Shown: in pieces, positions 18,809-26,531 of the stretch
How the letters are laid out: every line of letters starts with the position of its first letter
How positions within the stretch are numbered: position 1 is the stretch's first letter
Assembly (NCBI GenBank): GCA_023386495.1
Contig: JAEWJS010000105.1
Span: 1-30,895 of the forward strand
DNA: 30,895 nt
DNA from: Bacillota bacterium
Lineage (GTDB): Bacteria > Bacillota > Bacilli > Paenibacillales > Paenibacillaceae
Direction: 5' to 3'
Program-made: the position numbers and the translations under genes
The notes under the pieces: model-generated
What the model saw: only the letters and a program-made list of their open reading frames with translations
The model's database searches: none
What the model was told of the DNA's origin: nothing

Positions 18809-18985
18809 TACGCTTACGAGGTTAGCTGTCGGGTTCGGGCAAGAGAGTCGCCCTAGGAGCTTCCCACCGCTCATGGCGGCTGGTCGGCTCTATTCACCCC
18901 AAGAAGAATTCATCTGCAGCCGGCTGCAAGTGGGCAAGCATCCGGTGCATCGGTTCCCCCGCTCTCCGTTAGGAGACTAAGCGAA
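18809..18985 (-). ncRNA. ydaO/yuaA cyclic-di-AMP riboswitch aptamer
   Basis: The minus strand contains the diagnostic ydaO blocks in order: CGCTTAGTCTCC, GGAGAGCGGGGGAACC, GGGGTGAAT, AGGGCGACTCTC, CCGAACCCGACAGCTAACC and TCGTAAGCG. The first and last pair as the closing P1 stem (CGCTTA/TAAGCG). These motifs define the cyclic-di-AMP riboswitch, an OFF switch common ahead of cell-wall hydrolase and osmolyte genes. Here it precedes yabE, and a terminator follows directly. Confidence 0.96.
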
Positions 18986-19025
18986 TCTGGAAATGGAATA
19001 CATTGTTCGTGAAGCTCTGTGATGA

Positions 19026-19055
19026 ATCATACCGCCTTTGGACCTACATTGTAAA
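19026..19055 (-). promoter_or_regulatory. SigA promoter of the riboswitch-yabE transcript
   Basis: Minus strand: TTTACA (19050-19055), 18 bases, TATGAT (19026-19031), five of six matches in each hexamer. The predicted start lies about 35 bases before the aptamer. The stretch 18556-18714 between the riboswitch terminator and yabE shows only a short hairpin. Confidence 0.7.
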
Positions 19056-19165
19056 GAACGCTTTAAATGCGATTTACACGCTATTTTCGGAAAATCCGGT
19101 GAAATACAGCCAGAAAAGCAAGGAAAGTTCAGTTTTTTCCGCTGCTACATCCCGTATTCTTGCGT

Positions 19166-19945
19166 TCATACGCTCTTTTGCGGGAATCGGAAACATCTTC
19201 CAGCGTTATCTCCTGTTATTATTTCAAGTTCCTTCCTGCTTTTCCCTCGAATTTCCGCCGCCGCTTCCGCTACGATCGAGACGTATGCGGACTCGTTGCG
19301 CTTCCCTCGAAATGGGTCCGGAGCCAAATACGGGGCATCCGTCTCGAGCAGCAGCCGGTCAAGCGGCACCTTCGCAAGCACTTCCTTGGGTACCCTCGCA
19401 TTCTTGAAGGTGACCGGTCCCCCGAACGAAATGTAGAAGTTCATATCGAGGCATTGCTTGGCCGTCTCCCAGCTTCCCGAGAAGCAATGCATGACGCCGC
19501 CGATCTCGTCGGCCCCTTCCTCGCGCAGTATTCTAACGATATCCTCGTGCGCATCGCGATTATGGATGACGACCGGCTTGCCGATCCGCTTCGCCAGCCG
19601 CAGCTGGTCGCGAAACACCTGATGCTGCACGTCCTTCGGGGAGGTGTCCCAATGATAATCGAGCCCGATCTCGCCGATCGCCACGACCTTCTCATGGCTG
19701 CACAGCGATTCGATCCATGCCAGGTCTCCGTCCTGCATCTCGATGCTGTCCACCGGATGCCAGCCGACTGCCGCGTAGATGCAATCATAGTTTTCCGCCA
19801 GGGCGATCGTCGTCGGTATGGTCTCGCGGTTGAAGCCGATATTGATCATGCGTTCAACCCCGGCCTCTCTCGCGCGCTGAATGACTGCCTCGCGATCATT
19901 GTCGAATCTAGGGTGATCAAGGTGGGTATGCGTGTCGATGAGCAT
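19166..19945 (-). CDS. tatD: TatD family metal-dependent DNase (YabD)
   Basis: The 259-residue protein has all TatD landmarks: MLIDTHTHLD at the N-terminus, GEIGLDYHWD, PVVIHNRDAHEDIVRIL, GVMHCFSGSWETAKQCLD and LLLETDAPYLAP. These supply the His/Glu/Asp ligands for two metals in the amidohydrolase fold. TatD enzymes act as 3'-5' nucleases in DNA repair and turnover. The ATG has AAAGGAG upstream. It lies 37 bases after the HD-domain gene, so the two may be cotranscribed; its B. subtilis partner metS is not here. Confidence 0.95.
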   Translation of the reverse strand: MLIDTHTHLDHPRFDNDREAVIQRAREAGVERMINIGFNRETIPTTIALAENYDCIYAAVGWHPVDSIEMQDGDLAWIESLCSHEKVVAIGEIGLDYHWDTSPKDVQHQVFRDQLRLAKRIGKPVVIHNRDAHEDIVRILREEGADEIGGVMHCFSGSWETAKQCLDMNFYISFGGPVTFKNARVPKEVLAKVPLDRLLLETDAPYLAPDPFRGKRNESAYVSIVAEAAAEIRGKSRKELEIITGDNAGRCFRFPQKSV

Positions 19946-19982
19946 GTCGTATTTACTCCTTTCGCGCGCCGCGCGTTATGCG

Positions 19983-21272
19983 TCATAAGCCGAATAGTTG
20001 TCGAATCTCCGGCGATAAGCTTGCCTCCTGTTTGAGCAGCAATTCCTCCGGGTAATATAGATGGTACTTCCCGCGATGCAATCCGGCGATGGAACGAATA
20101 ATATCAGAGCGTTCCGAGATGTCGGATAGTCGGTCCTGCTCACCTAGGAGGAGGATCGGTGCCTTATCTTCCCCGTCCTTATTCCCAGGCCGGTATACAT
20201 GGTAAGGCAGGTCGAATGGATAGTCGATTTCCAAGTGATAGTACGGGTGCAGCCCGACAGATTCGAATTGGGCACGAATTCTCTCCCATAGCGCCTCATC
20301 TTGTCCGTCCATCGTGATGTACTTGTACAGCTTACGCTGAAGGAAGCGTTGGCACAAGCCTGCGAGCAGGCTGTCCTTCTCCTCCATCCACTGAACGAAT
20401 TGGGTCTGCACAAGCGATTCATCTAATTGATAGTAATCGTCCGTCGTCAGCGATCCCTTGAATAACCGCTCGAGCGGCTTCATCATGGATCGGAAGCTGT
20501 ACCCACCCGCATATAATTCCTTGGCTCTGCGAAATACTTGTCTGAGGATGATCTCTGAACTGCGCGTGACCGGGTGAAAATAGACCTGCCAATACATCTG
20601 GTAGCGCGACATCAAGTAGTCCTCGACGGCATGCATCCCGCTTTCCTTCACGACAATCTGATTCCGGTAAGGACGAAGGACGCGAAGGATGCGGTCAAGA
20701 TCAAAGGTGCCGTAGTTCACACCCGTAAAATAAGCGTCACGAAGCAGATAATCCATCCGGTCGGCATCCATCTGGCTGGAGACGAGACTAACGACGATCG
20801 GCTGATCATACGTCTTGCGGATGACGGCCGCGACCTTGTCCGGGAAGTCCGGCGCTACCGCGCGAAGGACGCGATTCACATCTGTTTCTTCTAATATAAT
20901 GCGGCATGTCCAATCCTCGTGATGCGTATCGAATACCGCCTCGATCGAGTGGGAGAACGGACCATGCCCGACATCATGTAGCAGGGATGCGCAGAGGGCT
21001 ACGAGACGCTCCTCGCGGGGCCAGTCCGAATACCCGCTCTTCTCGAACTGCGAGATAATCTTCCGGGTGATTTCGTACACGCCGAGCGAATGCGAGAACC
21101 GGCTGTGTTCCGCGCCGTGAAAGGTCAGATACGAAGTGCCAAGCTGCCGGATTCTCCGCAGCCGCTGAAATTCCTTCGTATTGATCAGGTTCCAGATCGT
21201 GCGGTCTTGAACGTAAATGTATTTATGTACGGGATCCTTGAACACCTTTTCTTCAGCTAAGTCATATTGCAT
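19983..21272 (-). CDS. HD-domain phosphohydrolase (YwfO/dGTPase-like)
   Basis: The 429-residue product starts FKDPVHKYIYVQDRTIWNLINTKEFQRLRRIRQLG. It has the metal-binding HD signature: His56 and His61 in GAEHSRFSHSLG, His99-Asp100 in LLHDVGHGPFSHSIE, and Asp169 in SQMDADRMDYLLRD. This is the layout of the SAMHD1/YwfO-type dNTP triphosphohydrolases, so a nucleotide phosphohydrolase activity is likely; the true substrate is not known from sequence. I chose the ATG at 21272 because GAGGTG lies 6 bases upstream; a GTG at 21290 is less likely. It occupies the place of metS between abrB and tatD. Four Spo0A-box-like heptamers lie just upstream. Confidence 0.88.
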   Translation of the reverse strand: MQYDLAEEKVFKDPVHKYIYVQDRTIWNLINTKEFQRLRRIRQLGTSYLTFHGAEHSRFSHSLGVYEITRKIISQFEKSGYSDWPREERLVALCASLLHDVGHGPFSHSIEAVFDTHHEDWTCRIILEETDVNRVLRAVAPDFPDKVAAVIRKTYDQPIVVSLVSSQMDADRMDYLLRDAYFTGVNYGTFDLDRILRVLRPYRNQIVVKESGMHAVEDYLMSRYQMYWQVYFHPVTRSSEIILRQVFRRAKELYAGGYSFRSMMKPLERLFKGSLTTDDYYQLDESLVQTQFVQWMEEKDSLLAGLCQRFLQRKLYKYITMDGQDEALWERIRAQFESVGLHPYYHLEIDYPFDLPYHVYRPGNKDGEDKAPILLLGEQDRLSDISERSDIIRSIAGLHRGKYHLYYPEELLLKQEASLSPEIRQLFGL

Positions 21273-21304
21273 GGCCGTCACCTCTTTCACGCCTTATCGA
21301 TCGA

Positions 21305-21353
21305 TTCGACAGCGATTATCGTGAGTTTGTCGAATGTGTCGATAGTTGTCGAA
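21305..21353. promoter_or_regulatory. Cluster of four Spo0A-box-like sites between the HD gene and abrB
   Basis: Heptamers related to the 0A box TGTCGAA occur at 21305-21311 (inverted, exact), 21328-21334 (exact, within TTTGTCGAA), 21337-21343 (TGTCGAT) and 21347-21353 (exact). The last three are spaced 9-10 bases apart. They lie 33-81 bases upstream of the HD-domain gene and over 100 bases upstream of the abrB promoter. Spo0A binding is inferred, not shown. Confidence 0.6.
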
Positions 21354-21460
21354 TTTAGTTCCCATACCGAATATGCGCATATACAGGCATATTCAACCGG
21401 ATATCGCTGACTACCCTAGTAAAACAGCCATTCTCATTAATTAAATCTCTTAAATTCATG

Positions 21461-21489
21461 TTGACTATTATGGGAATGGTTGGTACTAT
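21461..21489 (+). promoter_or_regulatory. Candidate SigA promoter of abrB
   Basis: TTGACT (21461-21466), 17 bases, TACTAT (21484-21489); a TATGAT overlaps it three bases later at longer spacing. An exact TGTCGAA (21514-21520) lies about 20 bases downstream of the likely start, matching the B. subtilis abrB design in which Spo0A-P binds 0A boxes downstream of the start to repress. Confidence 0.6.
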
Positions 21490-21513
21490 GATTAGAAGAA
21501 AAACGTAGATCCT

Positions 21514-21520
21514 TGTCGAA
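21514..21520 (+). promoter_or_regulatory. Spo0A box downstream of the abrB promoter
   Basis: An exact TGTCGAA, preceded by T as in the consensus TTGTCGAA, inside the predicted abrB leader. Repression of abrB by phosphorylated Spo0A is established in B. subtilis; here it is inferred from the site. Confidence 0.6.
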
Positions 21521-21553
21521 TAATGTTGAAACCATGGAGAGGGGAAATAGATT

Positions 21554-21808
21554 ATGATGAAATCTACAGGTATCGTAAGAAAGGTTGATGAGCTGGGTCG
21601 TGTCGTTATTCCGATCGAGCTGCGCCGCACGTTAGGCATTGGAGAGAAGGACGCTCTGGAAATTTATGTGGACGGCGAGCGCATCATGCTTAAGAAATAC
21701 GAGCCGGCTTGCATCTTCTGCGGCAATGCCGAGAATGTCTCTTATTTCAAAGGAAAAATCGTCTGCAACGACTGCATTTCGGAAATGCCTGCACCGCTTA
21801 CCAAATAG
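21554..21808 (+). CDS. abrB: Transition-state regulator AbrB, short form with Cys-pair tail
   Basis: The 84-residue protein begins MMKSTGIVRKVDELGRVVIPIELRRTLGIGEKDALEIYVDGERIMLKKYEP, nearly identical to the AbrB DNA-binding domain. The tail differs from that of B. subtilis AbrB: it holds CIFC (53-56) and CNDC (71-74), which could bind zinc. AbrB represses post-exponential genes during growth. GAGGGG lies 9 bases before the first ATG; a second ATG follows directly. It is one of only three plus-strand genes. A strong plus-strand terminator follows. Confidence 0.93.
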   Translation: MMKSTGIVRKVDELGRVVIPIELRRTLGIGEKDALEIYVDGERIMLKKYEPACIFCGNAENVSYFKGKIVCNDCISEMPAPLTK

Positions 21809-21878
21809 ATAAACTGCCTTTTCCATAACTTTCTGGCCAGATATGAAAATATAGGCTACACAAATGCGATATTTAGGT

Positions 21879-21884
21879 TATAAT
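21879..21884 (+). promoter_or_regulatory. Isolated TATAAT in the abrB-rsmI spacer
   Basis: A perfect plus-strand -10 hexamer lies about 50 bases before a strong plus-strand terminator, with no gene between. The -35 region (CTACAC at 17 bases) is poor. It could start a transcript of about 80 nt. Confidence 0.3.
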
Positions 21885-21932
21885 AGAAACATCCTACCAA
21901 GTTAATTCTAACCTTTTTTATACTCCTTGTTG

Positions 21933-21972
21933 CCTTCCGCGCTCGAACCCGGCGTCGGAAGGTCTTTTTTTT
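21933..21972 (+). terminator. Rho-independent terminator downstream of abrB
   Basis: CCTTCCG and CGGAAGG form a 7-bp stem around a 16-nt loop, followed by TC and eight T. It ends five bases before the rsmI stop on the other strand. Confidence 0.85.
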
Positions 21973-21976
21973 GTGC

Positions 21977-22903
21977 CTATGCCTCCCCTTCCGAATCGTC
22001 TCCCGCTAGACAGGCTTGGTAGATGTCGCGCTTGGACACGCCCCTGTCGGTTGCAGCCTTGCGCATCGATTCCTTGCGGTCCATGCCCAGCGCTTCATAA
22101 TGCCGCACGTGCTCGGACTCGCTGAGTCTCTCCCACCATACCCGTCCTTCGCCTGAGATACCTCCGCCGCTTGCCGGCTGGCTGCGACCCGCTCCTTCGA
22201 TCACGATGCAATACTCGCCTTGCGGCGGACGTTCCTCCAGCAGCCGAAGCGCGCTCGCAATCGACCCGCGTGCGACTTCTTCGTATCGCTTGGTCAGTTC
22301 GCGAACCAGCGCGATTCGCCGGTCCCCCCACACGTCCAGCATGCCCTGCAGCGTCTTCGAGATCCGATGCGGCGATTCGTAGACGAGCAGCGTGGCATCA
22401 GCGCCGGACAGCTTCTCCAGCCATCGCGTCAATCCCTTGCGATCGCGCGGCGGGAACCCGGCGAATAGGAACTGCTCGGTCGACAATCCGGATACGACCA
22501 GTGCCGATACGGCTGCATTCGGCCCCGGAATCGGGACGACGGGAATGTCCCGCTCCGCAGCATCCCTGACAAGCTCCTCGCCCGGATCCGATATGCCCGG
22601 CATGCCCGCATCGCTGACCAGCGCGATGGATTGGCCCTCTTCCAGCAGCCGAATAAGCTCCGGACCGCTGGCCGACTTGTTGTGTTCATGGTAGCTGACG
22701 ACTCGTGCTGCAATCTCGTAATGCGTGAGCAGCTTACGTGTCTGGCGCGTATCCTCGGCGGCGATCAGATCGACCTCGCGGAGCGTTCGAATGGCGCGGT
22801 AGCTCATGTCCTCGAGATTCCCGATTGGTGTTCCTACTATATATAGTGTTCCTGTAGAAGCCTTCGTACCGTCAATCGTCCGAAAGCTGGTCTGGATTCG
22901 CAT
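21977..22903 (-). CDS. rsmI: 16S rRNA (cytidine-2'-O)-methyltransferase RsmI (YabC)
   Basis: The 308-residue protein belongs to the tetrapyrrole-methylase-fold family: GTLYIVGTPIGNLEDMSYRAIRTLREVDLIAAEDTR, VSDAGMPGISDPGEELVR and PIPGPNAAVSALVVSGL are typical of RsmI. It 2'-O-methylates a cytidine of 16S rRNA in the decoding region. The ATG has GAGGAG 8 bases upstream and the gene overlaps yabB by 32 bases, so the two are coupled. In B. subtilis yazA lies between them; it is absent here. Confidence 0.95.
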   Translation of the reverse strand: MRIQTSFRTIDGTKASTGTLYIVGTPIGNLEDMSYRAIRTLREVDLIAAEDTRQTRKLLTHYEIAARVVSYHEHNKSASGPELIRLLEEGQSIALVSDAGMPGISDPGEELVRDAAERDIPVVPIPGPNAAVSALVVSGLSTEQFLFAGFPPRDRKGLTRWLEKLSGADATLLVYESPHRISKTLQGMLDVWGDRRIALVRELTKRYEEVARGSIASALRLLEERPPQGEYCIVIEGAGRSQPASGGGISGEGRVWWERLSESEHVRHYEALGMDRKESMRKAATDRGVSKRDIYQACLAGDDSEGEA

Positions 22904-23678
22904 TGGCCTTCTCCTCTTTTCCCGCTGCGCCTGATCTGCCGTAATAAATCTCTAACAGCTCGGGCACATATTGCTTCTCTTCATTATAGACGATTAACGG
23001 CGGCATTACCCGCACCTCGGGTCTCCCGTCACGCACAGCTTCGATCAGCAGCATATTCGCTTCAGCATTGGCGTAAGGGTGGACGAACCGAACCCGCTTC
23101 GGCTCCAGCTTGACGCGCTGCAGTGCCGCGAATATTTCCGCCAGGCGCGTCGAGCGGTGAACCATGGACACCTTGCCGCCCGATTTCACGAGCCGTGCGG
23201 AGGCTGCTGCCACATCCTCAAGGGTGCAATGAATCTCATGTCGTGCGGCAGCATAGTGCGGATTATGGTTCACATCGCTGCGCGTGACCGGCATATAGGG
23301 CGGATTCACGGTGATCGCATCATAGACGCCGTACCCTGCTTGCAAATGAAAGTCTCGGATATCGCCCTCATGAATCGTGATGCGAGAGGTCAGATCGTTC
23401 AAGGCTACCGATCGCACCGCCATATCCGCAAGGCGGGGCTGGATCTCCACGCCCTCGATCTTCGCCTTCGTCCGCGTAGACATGAGCAATGGAATCGCGC
23501 CGTTGCCTGTGCAGAGATCGAGCACCCGGCCATGCATCGGCAAGCCGGCGAAGCGCGCCAGCAGCACGGCATCCATCGAGAAGCTGAATACCTCCGGGCT
23601 CTGTATAATCTTGAGATCATGCGTCAATAGATCGTCCAGCCGTTCGCTGGGCTTCAGTACGTTGGGCTCGCTCGTCAC
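22872..23678 (-). CDS. yabB: tRNA1(Val) adenine-N6 methyltransferase-like protein (YabB/TrmN6)
   Basis: The protein has the class I SAM fold (VLDLCTGNGAIPLLMSTRTKAKIEGVEI) and the catalytic NPPY motif (ITVNPPYMP) of N6-adenine methyltransferases. The N-terminal LDDLLTHDLKIIQSPEVFSFSMDAVLLARFA is typical of YabB/YfiC. It is expected to modify A37 of tRNA1(Val). I chose the GTG at 23678 (268 residues) because AGGAGAAG lies 8 bases upstream; the frame extends to a GTG at 23720 that lacks a ribosome site and lies in a hairpin. Confidence 0.88.
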   Translation of the reverse strand: MTSEPNVLKPSERLDDLLTHDLKIIQSPEVFSFSMDAVLLARFAGLPMHGRVLDLCTGNGAIPLLMSTRTKAKIEGVEIQPRLADMAVRSVALNDLTSRITIHEGDIRDFHLQAGYGVYDAITVNPPYMPVTRSDVNHNPHYAAARHEIHCTLEDVAAASARLVKSGGKVSMVHRSTRLAEIFAALQRVKLEPKRVRFVHPYANAEANMLLIEAVRDGRPEVRVMPPLIVYNEEKQYVPELLEIYYGRSGAAGKEEKANANPDQLSDD

Positions 23679-23720
23679 TTCATCTTCTCCTATCTCGCGG
23701 CGCTTGCGCCATTCCCGCAC

Positions 23721-23742
23721 AAAGAGGACCCGAGACGGGTCC
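23721..23742 (-). terminator. Short hairpin between yabA and yabB
   Basis: Minus strand: GGACCCG/CGGGTCC with a 3-base loop and TCTTT after it. The weak T-tract suggests partial termination or an RNA-processing structure rather than a full stop. Confidence 0.4.
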
Positions 23743-23755
23743 CCTGCTTGGTACT

Positions 23756-24163
23756 TTATTTATTCAGGAATGATAAACAGAATAGACAATCGCCTTCTGT
23801 TCGTAGATGGCCGTAATTGACGTTACAGATATGAAAGCCTTCGTGATATAACCGAATTAAGTTATCATAGCCGCCGCTAATCTGCTGCTGCATGTGATCA
23901 CGCTCGGCTGCGGCCGTGTCGTCCGATTCTGCTGTCTCGACCGCCACGGCGCTCGATGATGCTCCCTTTACCCTGACCGGGTTCTCCGGCTGCTGGGATT
24001 CCAGCTTAAGCAGCTTCCGAAGCTGCGCATTCTCGATGCTCAGGCGCTTGTTCTCCTCGAGCAGCGTCTTGATCCGATCCTTCATCTCGCTCGTTTCCGC
24101 CAGGATCGCTTGCATGCTCGTCTCTAGTTTGGTTACTTGACCGAATACACCTTTGTTCTCCAA
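23756..24163 (-). CDS. yabA: Replication initiation control protein YabA
   Basis: The 135-residue protein has an N-terminal leucine-zipper-like helix (about 8-60, LETSMQAILAETSEMKDRIKTLLEENKRLSIENAQLRKLL), a variable linker, and a C-terminal zinc-binding domain GFHICNVNYGHLRTEGDCLFCLSFLNK with the conserved His and three Cys. YabA binds DnaA and DnaN and restrains initiation. The start is TTG at 24163, where the family N-terminus begins, with a GGGGTGGG site in front. It lies between ricT and yabB as in B. subtilis. Confidence 0.93.
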   Translation of the reverse strand: MENKGVFGQVTKLETSMQAILAETSEMKDRIKTLLEENKRLSIENAQLRKLLKLESQQPENPVRVKGASSSAVAVETAESDDTAAAERDHMQQQISGGYDNLIRLYHEGFHICNVNYGHLRTEGDCLFCLSFLNK

Positions 24164-24212
24164 ATTCCCACCCCAGCATAGCTTGCTAGCCTGACCTTAT
24201 GACGATATTCCT

Positions 24213-25022
24213 TTACTTCACTACACAATCGTCGAGCGGAAGCTCCTTCGGCTTGCCTCCGGTTTCGAAGAGATGGACGTATACCGTCCGAGACCCGGGA
24301 TTGATGCCTGTAACTTTGCCTTCGCCATAAGAAGTGACGACCGTCTTGCCGATGGCCGGCAGCTCCTCGCGGACGCTCTCGTAATTATCATGCTCATACT
24401 TCAGGCAGCACATCAATCTGCCGCATAAGCCGGAAATTTTCGTTGGATTAAGGGATAAGTTCTGATCCTTGGCCATCTTGATCGACACAGGCTCGAAGTC
24501 GCCCAGCCATGAGGAGCAGCATAGGATACGGCCGCATGGACCGATGCCGCCCAGCATCTTCGCTTCATCGCGCACGCCGATCTGCCGCAGCTCGATACGC
24601 GTGCGGAATACGCTCGCAAGGTCCTTCACCAGCTCGCGGAAGTCGACGCGGCCCTCTGCCGTGAAGTAGAAGATGATCTTGTTGCGGTCGAACGTGAATT
24701 CCACGTCCACCAGCTTCATCTTCAGTTGATGATCCTTGATCTTCTCCATGCACGTCGTAAACGCGTTCTTCGCCGCCGTCTTATTCTCTTCGACGACGCG
24801 CGCATCCGCGTCATTCGCGACACGAATGACCCGTTTCAGAGGCAGCACGACATCTTGTTCGCCAACCTGCTTCTGGCCGACCACGACCTTGCCGTACTCG
24901 ATGCCGCGCGCGGTCTCGACGATGACATGCTCGTCCTTGTCGATCGAATGGGCAGAAGGATCGAAATAATAGATCTTGCCCGCTTTCTTGAAGCGAACCC
25001 CTACTACATTATATAAGGACAT
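24213..25022 (-). CDS. ricT: PSP1-domain protein RicT (YaaT)
   Basis: The 269-residue product starts MSLYNVVGVRFKKAGKIYYFDP and carries the PSP1 domain and the Cys cluster that binds Fe-S in the Ric complex: GPCGRILCCSSWL and GLCGRLMCCLKYE. With YlbF and YmcA it speeds Spo0A phosphorylation and Y-mediated RNA processing. Two ATGs are adjacent (25025 and 25022); the second is better spaced from AGGAGG. It overlaps holB by 14 bases. Confidence 0.94.
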   Translation of the reverse strand: MSLYNVVGVRFKKAGKIYYFDPSAHSIDKDEHVIVETARGIEYGKVVVGQKQVGEQDVVLPLKRVIRVANDADARVVEENKTAAKNAFTTCMEKIKDHQLKMKLVDVEFTFDRNKIIFYFTAEGRVDFRELVKDLASVFRTRIELRQIGVRDEAKMLGGIGPCGRILCCSSWLGDFEPVSIKMAKDQNLSLNPTKISGLCGRLMCCLKYEHDNYESVREELPAIGKTVVTSYGEGKVTGINPGSRTVYVHLFETGGKPKELPLDDCVVK

Positions 25023-25998
25023 CATGGCCCTCCTGTATGTTAACTAGAAATTGCTCGATGACGAGCTGCGGCGCCACGTGCGCGCGCACTCGCTTCCCTG
25101 CCTCCAATGCACGTTCCATGCAGGCGACCCAGCCGGCTGCTGGACGCTCGAAGGCATGCTTGTCGAACCAATCGGATTGATCTTGATACACAATATGGTC
25201 ACGCCTGGCGGCTTGTACATGCAGCAGATCCTTATACCACAGAACGAGAAGCGCGAGGAACAGCTCCATCTTATCGGCTGCTCCGGACTTGAATACCTGT
25301 CCCGCGGTTACGATGGCCGCCGGCAGACGGGATATGCTGTCCTTGCCTAATTGTATCACTTGGTTTCTCGTTTCTGCAAACCCCTCTTGCTGGATGATGC
25401 CCCGGCAAGCGTCTAAGCCGGATGCCAGATGGACGGCGGCACGCGCGAGCTGCGCAGGCTGTCCCTCTTGCAGCAATGTCTCCAGCATCTCGCTCGGCGA
25501 CATCGGCAGGAACGGAACCAGCTGCGCACGCGAGCGAATCGTCGGCAGTACCGCATAAGCATTATCCGTCAGCAGAATAGCCACGATCGGCGATACCGGC
25601 TCTTCGAGGAATTTCAGCAGCCCGTTTGCCGCCTGAGGCGTCATCTTGTCGGCTTGTTCCATGATATATATTTTACGCTTCGTATCCGCGGCTCTGTAGG
25701 AGAGCTCCCGCTGCAGATCGCGTACTTGGTCGATCTTGATCGATGCTCCGTCCGGCACGATCACGTGCAGATCGGGTTCATTGCCGTGCTCGAACTTCCG
25801 GCATGACAGGCATGTGCCGCATGCATCGTCCCCTCCGGACGTGCAGAACAGCGTCTGCGCGAATGCCATCGCCATCGCCTTGCGTCCCGTACCTGACGGG
25901 CCGCTGAATAAGTAAGCGTGGGATACCTCGTCCTTACGTATTGCAGCTTGCAGTATCCGTTTGGCCTTCGACTGGCCTGCAATCTGATTGAAGCCCAT
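25009..25998 (-). CDS. holB: DNA polymerase III subunit delta prime
   Basis: The 329-residue AAA+ clamp-loader subunit starts MGFNQIAGQSKAKRILQAAI. It has Walker A-like GPSGTGRK (33-40), a zinc module with Cys52, Cys60, Cys63 and Cys66, and an SRC-like segment (TIRSRAQLVPF). It works with HolA and DnaX to load the beta clamp. The ATG at 25998 has GAGGTG 6 bases upstream; the GTG inside that site (26007) is rejected. Confidence 0.95.
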   Translation of the reverse strand: MGFNQIAGQSKAKRILQAAIRKDEVSHAYLFSGPSGTGRKAMAMAFAQTLFCTSGGDDACGTCLSCRKFEHGNEPDLHVIVPDGASIKIDQVRDLQRELSYRAADTKRKIYIMEQADKMTPQAANGLLKFLEEPVSPIVAILLTDNAYAVLPTIRSRAQLVPFLPMSPSEMLETLLQEGQPAQLARAAVHLASGLDACRGIIQQEGFAETRNQVIQLGKDSISRLPAAIVTAGQVFKSGAADKMELFLALLVLWYKDLLHVQAARRDHIVYQDQSDWFDKHAFERPAAGWVACMERALEAGKRVRAHVAPQLVIEQFLVNIQEGHDVLI

Positions 25999-26013
25999 TC
26001 CTTGCACCTCGAT

Positions 26014-26457
26014 CTAGAAGAACAGATTCACGAGCATTCCGCGAATCTCGCCGACTCGCCCTAACAGTTCGATTCGGCCTTCTTCCGAATTCAGCAGCTC
26101 CTCCGCCATCAAGACGAGCGCTGCGTCGATCTCATCCAATAGCTTATAACGCTTCGTACGCCCTCTGCGGTCCCAGCCCTTGGTCTCGCGCAGTCCGACA
26201 CCGCGCCGAGCCGTATCCTCCAGGAACCGCTTCACCATCTGGCGATACAGCATCAGCTCGCGTACCGTCATATGACGCGATAAGCGCTCCCCTTGCTGAT
26301 GGATATCGTTCAGCTTCCGCGTTAGTTCTTCCTGCGTTCGAAGATGCTCTTGACCGCTCATCACATCTGCGAAGCCTTTGGCATGTACCGGCCGTACCAT
26401 CGAATCGGGACGGGTACGGTCTTGTCCAAGCGGACGGTAACCGGGATTGATCTTCAT
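26014..26457 (-). CDS. yaaR: DUF327 family protein YaaR
   Basis: The 147-residue helical protein starts MKINPGYRPL and carries the YaaR/DUF327 core: LNDIHQQGERLSRHMTVRELMLYRQMVKRFLEDTARRGVGLRETKGWDRRGRTKRYKLLDEIDAALVLMAEELL. Its function is not established; it is conserved between yaaQ and holB. The ATG at 26457 has GGTGGG about 7 bases upstream, and a GTG at 26469 is rejected. Confidence 0.9.
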   Translation of the reverse strand: MKINPGYRPLGQDRTRPDSMVRPVHAKGFADVMSGQEHLRTQEELTRKLNDIHQQGERLSRHMTVRELMLYRQMVKRFLEDTARRGVGLRETKGWDRRGRTKRYKLLDEIDAALVLMAEELLNSEEGRIELLGRVGEIRGMLVNLFF

Positions 26458-26488
26458 GCCTGTTCCCACCCTATCTTTCTAAATAAAT

Positions 26489-26516
26489 CGGAAAGAGCAT
26501 GGCAGGCATGCTCTCC
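26489..26516 (-). terminator. Hairpin between darA and yaaR
   Basis: Minus strand: AGAGCATG/CATGCTCT 8-bp stem with a 5-base loop, then TTCCGATTTATTT. The T-tract is interrupted, so this may be a weak terminator or a spacer structure within the operon. Confidence 0.35.
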
Positions 26517-26531
26517 GAGATGGAATCTACA

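Noticed and set aside
19003..19165. Small plus-strand ORFs upstream of the riboswitch
   Set aside because: No ribosome sites, and the stretch is explained by the minus-strand promoter and leader.
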